DNA of 64,000 nucleotides, taken from Haemonchus contortus. Taxonomy: Eukaryota > Nematoda > Chromadorea > Rhabditida > Trichostrongylidae. Below are positions 57,401-64,000 of the stretch, piece after piece. Below the pieces are notes generated by a model. The model was not told the origin of the DNA and ran no database searches. It saw nothing but the letters and a program-made list of their open reading frames with translations. Where the stretch lies: contig LS997563.1 of the NCBI GenBank assembly GCA_000469685.2, positions 26,462,897 through 26,526,896 on the forward strand, in the 5' to 3' direction. The first letter of the stretch is position 1, and every line of letters starts with the position of its first letter. The position numbers and the translations under genes were made by a program.

Positions 57401-60400
57401 AAGATGCAGCGTTAGGCTCACTTGCTTTCTGCAATGGCCTTTGCGAGCACCGCCGAAGCAGAAACATGGATTATTTTTGTAAATTAAGGAGTGAAATTCG
57501 ATTTCGAGGCCTGTTCGATCTCTTCGTGCGCAATAGGACACTTTGGCAATTCAAACCGGGCATATTGTCAGGATGAAGCACCTGACCGCAGATCAAAAAT
57601 TTTCCAGAAAATTCGTAAAAGGGGTTCCCTGACTACCTAACCTTCGTTCAGTGTCCAGTTAGGAGCCCTGAACTAAATCCCATGTATGTCTCAAAGTGGT
57701 CAACCTTCGAGATGCAAGCATCCGTTAACCCAAACAAGGAGCGAAGTAATCTTGAAAAACCTTGCAAAAACTCGATTCGACGACTTAGCTGCGTGCCACC
57801 GTGAATACCGCCCATTGTCGTGTCTGGGGTTGGGTGAATGCAGAAAGCAACAGATACCAGTTTTAATGAACTATTTTGATAAGAGATTACTGATGAGCTT
57901 TTCTCTAAAAGTGGTTTGTTCTAATAGATCTCTTTTCGTTTTCAGGGATGTGATGTCTGTGTGATCATAATTTTGGCCCTTGCTGAAGAGTCTTTCTCTC
58001 TAGTATAGGCTTGTGACCGCCAAGTATAGCACAAGTAACGCCGTCGGGGCGGATCAGGCGTATTAAGGGTACCATAACTGGCTTAGTCGACGTGAGGTGG
58101 TGGTACTTCTCCGCAAACTCCCAGCGGCAGTGGTTCTGAGGCAGCTGCCATATCCTTCCACTAAAAATTCAAACACTTCTCTTCATAGCGCGCGATCGAG
58201 TGCGGCGAGCGCGACACGGTTTTTGGGGAGAAGATACTACATCCGTAATGCACACATTCAAAACGGACGAGTTCTCGTAGCGCTGTAGAGGTTATTCTAC
58301 AGTATGGACTACTCGCACCGGGACGCACACGTTGCACGCAGGCAGTTCATGTAGCCATCTGTACGAAATGGCACATGTGTTAGTATGGCTTTTATTGGAG
58401 TCACAAAAAATTTTACTATGCTCTGGTTGCCGATCGCGCCTCGGATGCGATGATGGCAAATCGCAGTTAATACGCTTCCGTCATCACAATATTTTGGGAG
58501 TCTCTAGCAGCAGACGGAAAGGAGTCAATCAACCACTTCCGCCTAATAAATTTTTGAAACTAGCCGTCCATAATATTGGGATACTTTGTGTTTCTTGGCA
58601 TGTCTGCGTGTCAACAAACTTCCCGAGTAATGAGCTATCAGGTTTAAGAGTAATGTGGAACTCATTGGCTGCTTTCATAGTCCGCCGGCCGGCCGGCCGG
58701 CGTGCTAGCCGAGGCAGTGCTAGGGGGAGGAGGGAGGCAGACAGTCGGCCAGCCGCTTCGAAGGGCTGTAAACAACGAGAGACAAGATCAAAAACCATTT
58801 GTACAAGCCCTTGGTTGTTTGATTTTTATCTTGTCTCTCGTTGTTTACAGCCCTTCGAAGCGGGTGGCCGACTGTCTGCCTCCCTCCTCCCCCCTAGCAC
58901 TGCCTCGGCCGACGGACTATGAAAGAGCCATTGCAAGCTGTGGTAGTAAGGAGTAATGTCAAATGGTAATGATGATCGAAAAGCCTTCAAAAACCTGTTT
59001 CCGAAACATTGACATGAATTCTGTAGTACCAACTTCCTGCTCATGCTATCTGCCATTTTGTTACCCTTTAGTGCTGAGCGAGCTAACATCCTTTTCTAGC
59101 AGAGTGCGGAAAGGGGATAAAACCTCCGCTTCAAAGTCAGCAGATCGCTCGGCAACCTTCTCGTGAAGGTCCCTAGACTGTTATTCCTTTTCAATTATTC
59201 AGTGCTCGTAATCAGCCTCCAATCAGAACAGCATAGCTCCCTTAAATGCTTTGCCCTCGGTCGTGACCGACCAAATGTACAAACTAGTATTTTACCATTC
59301 TCATTGACCGGCAAAAATTTAAGGAATGGGAAGCTCGAGAGCCTCGCGCAATTTTGATTCGCGGCACTGCACAAATGGTCACAAAAGGTAGCAGCACCCA
59401 ACCCCTGAGTGAACTATTATGGGGCTACCTATTTTATTCTCCTATCGTGAGTGTCAATTGAAATCACAACTGAAATTTTACAATCACTGACAAATATGCC
59501 GATATGCCATACCTTTGCCAGTCCGCTGATGGCCAGACCCTGCCAAGCGCAAATTATCTTCGTGTCCAGATGAGGTGGAGGTCTTCGAGCACGTGCTTCA
59601 GCCAAAATTGACTAAAAACTTCACAATAAACAGATTGACCACAAAAAAGTAAGTAATATTCAAGCATTCGCAATTACTCAATCAGGTGCAGTAGTAGCTA
59701 ATGGTTTTCACAATTAAAAAGATCCTCATAAGCATCGACAATCATACAACATGATTCGAAGGGGTTGAACAGGAATTTCTATTCTTTCGAGTCAATGGAC
59801 ATGAAACTACTGAAAAAAGGAGAATGCTCAACACAAAGTTCCTTTTTGATTTCGGGGCTATATCCGTAAACAGTTAGTGGACTGATCAAACCAATCAGAT
59901 AAGCTTACAAGAGTGATGGTCAATTTGCTTTACTTCTCATCGCCTTCACCTTATAATAAACGCATGAATCAACCTGCTTTTCTAAGATGGTGCAACAGCT
60001 ACAGTAACAACGCTCACAGGAGAAAAATTCGGGGTAAATGCATCTCAATCAGCGTAGCGACATCCAAAGCGAGAAAGGTTCATCCTGACATTACAATCTT
60101 CGAGACCCTGACACTTTGATTTGATCGGACATTTTCTTTGCATGGAAGAAATTATTATTTCTTTGCTCACCTAGTGCCTTTCACCACCGAATCTACACAC
60201 AAGACGAGCTGATTTGGCGTCCATCGAATTTGTAGTAAATCTCGCGACGCGCCTGTCTACCATGCTTGCATTTCACCACCGTGGGCTAAACGCCTTACTC
60301 TTCATGATGGATGGGCGCTGGGTCGACAGATATAGTTTATTCAGATTGACCAACTTGATTCAAAATATATGACTTAATTTGAGTGTACGATCAATTTGAG

Positions 60401-63400
60401 CTTTCCTTAATCACTGTTTTTGGCCCCCTTAATCTTGCAGAACAAGCAGCGGAGTGGACTTGAACAGAACTTCCTAATTCGGTTTTCTAACAGCCCAAAG
60501 CCGAGCAAAAATTGGCAGGGATTAGGAGCAGGGCAGTTCAGCAAATGAAACGAAGTAGAAGGAGTTGGGAGCGGAGCGTTCTCACGGCGTTCAGCAACTT
60601 CTACATAAACTAATGGCTCGATCCTTCGAAAACCTAGAGGCCAAAAAAAATGAAACTAGCAAGTTGAATAAGCACTGAGCATGGGTGAACTCCTCGAAGC
60701 TCCGCCCACAATGGGCGAGGAATAAAAGAAAATTCTGGGAAAATCTAGAGCTGTGTTGAAAGACGCTCTAAAACGCTGAAAGAAGTAATCAAAGGCTATC
60801 GATGGTACATGGTATAACCTAGAATTCGGCGGGGTAACTCTGTGGAGGGCAAGGCTGAGGTCAACAGCCAATATTCTGTTCAAAACGCCTCAGAATGCGA
60901 AAAAAAGGGTCTATAGATGCAATGTGGTCAAAACCCAGAGTGTTAGATAGCGATTGTAACGTTCCAAAATCGATCTAAACATCCAGGATAGAGGATCTAC
61001 GAAGTCAACATTACATACTAACTATGAAATCACCATCATCTCTTACTACAAACAGAGAACTCTCAGCTGTTGTTTATTTGTTAGGTTTCAATTCGGTATA
61101 CTTGAAGTTTGAGATGGTTAGGGTCTGAGGTAAGACCAACAAAGCATATATGAAATCTGGAAAAACTGCTCACAGGGGGAGGAAATGCAATGGAACCGTC
61201 GATGACATAAAAATAAGTTTTTTTAGAAAAGTCTCGACATCGTGGAAAAATGAAAAAATAATGGGTCAACCAATCGGATGAAATAAATTACTCGAGGATG
61301 GGCGAACTGTTTACAAAATGGGCGATGCTTTTATATGAATTCATGCCCATCTCAGCCTATGACCAGATACTTGAGATGTAGATTTCAGAGAAAAATTCAT
61401 TACTTTAGTAGGTGTATTCTTATTTTTCGTGACGCACAAGTGAATTGGGTGCCCAATTGGTAAACGATAACAGTTCAACTTCTCATCTACCCCTATATGA
61501 CAATTGTGGTTTTTATTGCTGGAAGCAGACAAAGGGTAGGCTACGCCCCGTGAGGTAGATGCCTGGAGAAAATCCTGTTTACCTAGAATAGGGAGCTATG
61601 GATACCCTATAAACCAAAACGACGTGACAAGAACGCCAAAGTTGTACAAGTAGAGCAAAGCTTTGAAAATTGACCTTAGCTTTCTCAATTCCAGCAGAAA
61701 ATACATCAGCTGGCAAACCAAACTCTTCAGCGAACTCCTCGTGAGACCGTTTCATTCGAAGAACATTTTTACCTTGCAACTCTCTGTGCGGGTCCTGAAA
61801 GTAATATTTATCGTGCTCCGAAAACGCTAGCTAAACTGGTGTAGAGATGCCAAAGTTTCTCAACTTAGCTGTACAAAAAACAGTCTTCGAAAATCGCTTG
61901 GCCATCAGTTTGGACTTCGCGAAGGACCACTGGCTACGGGAGACAACGCGAATGACAAGATGATCGGTACAGATTCAGCGAAAGTAAGCGCCTACTGCCA
62001 ACGTTTGAGGTATCTGCTCGGCGGTGTGTTTTAAAGAGTATTCATAAGGAATGATTCATATATTCTTGACCTAGTTTTAACTTCGGCATAACGAGAACTC
62101 AAACGAGTAGCTGCTCAAACCCTTCGAAGCCTTATTATTAGTTTCCGACTTGCATGGCTGAGTGCAGAGTTAAGCTCAGCCCTGAAAAGATTGGAAATCA
62201 AGCGCAGTATTTGGACGAGCACTTCTGTGAATCTTTGTTCCGACTTCCGCATTCAGATGTAGTTTCGAAGTTCTTTCGCGATCCTTTTCTAGTTAGATCA
62301 ATAAATTATTCAAGACAGCTATATGTTAATCTCACCTTGTGTGGGCTCACGTTTCCCTTCTCATGAATATCGTAGTAATGGCAAAGAATATCTATAGCTT
62401 GCTTGTCCCCAATTTTGAGATCCTTTAACAACTCTTTAACCTGAAAATACAAAGCCTCGACTGATTCTCAACTCAACACAAAAGACTGTTGAACTCACTT
62501 CTGACAACTCCCACACGCAAAAAGCTCCTTCTCTTTTCTCTGCAGATTCGAGTGATGGTAAAGAATCCGCGTCTTCAGCTGCGAAGAATCCACCTTCCTG
62601 CAGCAGTTTGAATTCATTGCGAGAAAGTAAAATCTATCAATTAAAAAATGTCCCCATTATTATGCGAATTCAGAACCAAATAATACAAAAACTGTAATAG
62701 TTGAGCAAAAATCTAGATAAGGAGCCAGTTACCTCGTGTGATAAGCATTCCTCCATGTAGTCAGCGATATCCTTTACTGTACAATGGAACTTGCTTCCGA
62801 AAACTCGACAGTAATCTGCGTACACGCCTAGCAACTGTGTCTGATCATACAGCATCTTTTCAAAATGAGGCACATGCCATTCTTCGTCTACCGAATAACG
62901 GTGAAAACCCTGAACAAGAAAAATGTCCGAATTTACGCTTTTCGTTACAGCATCAATATTTAGATCGCAAGAGCCACTACTGACGGAGTCCTCCATGAAG
63001 CTCCTACGCTCAAGATTTTGTAGTTCAACAGGAATCTCGATGAAGTTCATTAACCCGCACTGCTGATAGTTAACACACCTTTCCAATATGATCATGAATT
63101 CCGCCTCTGTTCATTCCATCCAGTGTGGCTTCTAGCATATGACGACAAACTTCTCGCTCCGATTCCTGCTTTGTCCAGCAGAAATGGTTGATAAGAAACT
63201 CTAGATCACCTAAACACAAAAACAGCGATTTTAGGCTGCATTTATTTTTACATACAATCTCATAAGCAGCGCACTTTATGATTATAAGGGTTGTGCAAGG
63301 CTCTCTTTATAATAGTGACTATGGTAAAGAAAAGAACGCAACATACAAAAAGAAACCCATATTCAATAACTTACATGCCTTCGGGAACTTAGGAGCAAGT

Positions 63401-63921
63401 CCGAATCCACCATTGATTTCATCGAAGCTTGACAACTTATACTGAAAAGCCCCATTCGTCACTGTGTCGAATGGAGGACTTTCGCCAGATGCGTATAGGG
63501 CACCTGAACGAAATGAATTATGGAAAAGCTACATATGTAGAACGCAAGAATGGAAGCTACACTCCAAACTTACCCTTTCTCAGCGCACTGGTGATCTTCT
63601 GACCCTGCTCTCCAATAGCATTTCGCACGCTTTCGCTGTTCCACTGAACCAAGAACTCATATGAAATGACCATCCAGGAAAGGGAGCATGAAGTTCACCA
63701 TCATATTAGCATTAAACATTTGAGATAGGTGAACACTTGCCATAAGGTATGCACATGGTCGTAAATGATCCACTCACATTTTCGGAGACAATTCTGAGAA
63801 CGGAAGGCAGTCCCAAACTTCCAGACGAGTCACGCGGTGGAAAATAGGTTCCACCCGTAATTGGGTCCAACTCAGGAGTGAGAAACACAGTCATCGGCCA
63901 GCCACCAGATCCAGTAGTTGC
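51473..63921 (-). CDS. SPATA20/DUF255 thioredoxin-domain protein (5' partial)
   Basis: Homologue of SPATA20 and bacterial YyaL, an N-terminal thioredoxin-like domain joined to an (alpha/alpha)6 glycosidase-like barrel; its biochemical role is not established. Exons in transcript order: 63921-63778, 63655-63574, 63503-63375, 63209-63079, 62909-62733, 62597-62499, 62440-62336, 61794-61675, 59611-59513, 56007-55868, 54995-54872, 54811-54727, 52752-52613, 52560-52507, 51792-51684 and 51624-51473. All phases fit and give 629 residues to TGA. Key segments are [103 protein letters not shown] and [19 protein letters not shown]. The C-terminus is [13 protein letters not shown]. About 150 N-terminal residues, including the thioredoxin active-site region, lie beyond the window. 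The junction 52613/52560 uses a 52-base intron with donor GTTTCA and is the least certain. Confidence 0.94.
52931..52974. repeat. 22-bp tandem duplication
   Basis: TAAACTAGCATGATGTGTAAGA occurs twice in a row without mismatch, in the SPATA20 intron between 52752 and 54727. Confidence 0.85.
53640..53990 (-). repeat. Dispersed repeat, second copy of 33540-33890
   Basis: Read on the - strand it matches that region in order: GCGGCATGCGGC, GCAATTACCGTAC, CCAATCGATAGGACGC, TTTTTCGTTGATTGCC, then a segment GGAATGACTCCTCTTACTG continuing ACCGTATTGGAATTGAAG. The exon-like frame of the other copy is interrupted here by a TAA. The element class is unknown. Confidence 0.72.
54321..54554. repeat. Foldback repeat (SPATA20 intron)
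   Basis: The arms pair from TACGTGCGTCCGAGGATGCG at the left to its complement CGCACGTA at the right, through the GC-rich GGCAAATTGCGCGGCGAAGT block and GGCGCCTATC, with a short centre around 54430-54450. There is no coding content. It behaves like a MITE. Confidence 0.85.
56058..56582. mobile_element. Tc1/mariner-type MITE
   Basis: Inverted ends TACAGAAGCGCTCAAAAGTG (left) and the complement of TACAGTAGCGCTCAAAAGTG (right) delimit about 523 bases. The TA at each end fits a TA target duplication. No coding capacity. It lies in the SPATA20 intron between exons 59513 and 56007. Confidence 0.82.
57117..57900 (+). pseudogene. Tc1/mariner (maT-like) transposase relic
   Basis: Fragments on the + strand in changing frames: NSCSTKK near 57320 leading to [19 protein letters not shown] (after the first catalytic region). 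Near 57620-57720 is [19 protein letters not shown] followed by [15 protein letters not shown], the third catalytic region with Glu in place of Asp. The second aspartate region (around 57570) is unrecognisable. It is more decayed than the relics at 16452 and 41185 but of the same type. Confidence 0.68.
58666..58937. repeat. GC-rich foldback repeat
   Basis: Arms 58666-58797 and 58818-58937 pair nearly perfectly around a 20-base centre. The ends read GGCTGCTTTCATAGTCCG and complement. Inside are a GGCCGGCCGGCC run and the block GGCTGTAAACAACGAGAGAC. Both arms share all internal sequence, so the 196-codon + frame at 58332-58922 is mostly palindrome and is not called a gene. It lies in the SPATA20 intron between exons 59513 and 56007. 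Confidence 0.9.
59612..61674. other. SPATA20 intron, unassigned
   Basis: Two kilobases without a recognised exon, RNA or complete transposon. Short frames near 59913 (+) and 60656 (-) have no motif. Confidence 0.4.
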
Positions 63922-64000
63922 CTTAAAAAATTCCGGAACTTATACACCTGTTGCCGAGCCTCCTCGGAGATGCACGCTGTTGTTCCATACAGAATGCGTT

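Noticed and set aside
58332..58922. 196-codon + frame
   Set aside because: Its second half runs through both arms of a palindrome, so the sequence is mirrored. No domain or splice context.
1..64000. CRISPR arrays, bacterial operons, prophage or integrative elements
   Set aside because: The sequence is spliced nematode DNA. The only short tandem arrays (29154-29234, 32489-32560 and 52931-52974) are contiguous repeats without spacers.
63922..64000. Further SPATA20 exon at the window edge
   Set aside because: No frame there matches the region expected before GGWPM. The sequence looks intronic up to the edge.

Overview
The window is nuclear DNA from a nematode. Introns are bounded by GT..AG with T-rich acceptors, several as short as about 50-100 bases. 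One candidate gene start sits directly after a trans-splice-type acceptor. The mobile-element load (mariner, maT-like Tc1, RTE, CR1, Penelope-like and a tRNA-headed SINE) fits a clade V strongylid, for example a hookworm. The species assignment is inference only. There are no prokaryotic features.

Three host genes are clear. (1) About 4.0-7.5 kb, + strand: five exons of an ABHD17-type serine hydrolase, with the 5' exons not found. (2) 24.4-49.8 kb, + strand: a plasma-membrane-type Na+/H+ exchanger (NHX) in 17 exons whose phases all fit, predicting about 631 residues. Its introns are swollen by transposons, above all a 10.4-kb intron between exons 10 and 11. (3) 51.5 kb to the right edge, - strand: the C-terminal 629 residues of a SPATA20/DUF255 protein in 16 exons, with the N-terminal thioredoxin-like part lying outside the window. 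NHX and SPATA20 converge, with 1.7 kb between their stop codons. The largest NHX C-terminal intron (44.6-45.9 kb) also holds same-strand coding-looking segments that may be a small nested membrane-protein gene.

The rest is mostly decayed repeats. Left part (1-24 kb): a mariner at 1.88-3.09 kb, a degenerate tandem repeat at 8.9-9.5 kb, a nearly complete mariner at 9.98-11.23 kb, a TTAA-flanked MITE at 14.5-15.0 kb, a SINE at 15.7-16.0 kb, a Tc1-like relic at 16.45-16.92 kb and a 5'-truncated CR1-like LINE at 20.0-21.35 kb. NHX introns: SINEs (25.3 and 29.3-29.7 kb), a deleted mariner (31.8-32.4 kb), RTE fragments (34.1-34.4, 35.5-36.1 and 42.4-42.6 kb), a foldback repeat with a tRNA-like centre (34.9-35.4 kb), a Penelope-like GIY-YIG fragment beside a pair of direct repeats (37.2-39.3 kb), a maT-like transposase (41.2-42.2 kb) and a mariner (47.07-48.19 kb). 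SPATA20 introns: foldbacks at 54.3-54.55 and 58.67-58.94 kb, a Tc1-type MITE at 56.06-56.58 kb and a Tc1-like relic at 57.1-57.9 kb.

I found no convincing unknown biological system. The items most worth a second look are the candidate nested gene at 44.95-45.88 kb, an exon-like segment that proves to be part of a dispersed repeat (33.5 and 53.7 kb), the SINE family, and the paired direct repeats beside the Penelope-type endonuclease.
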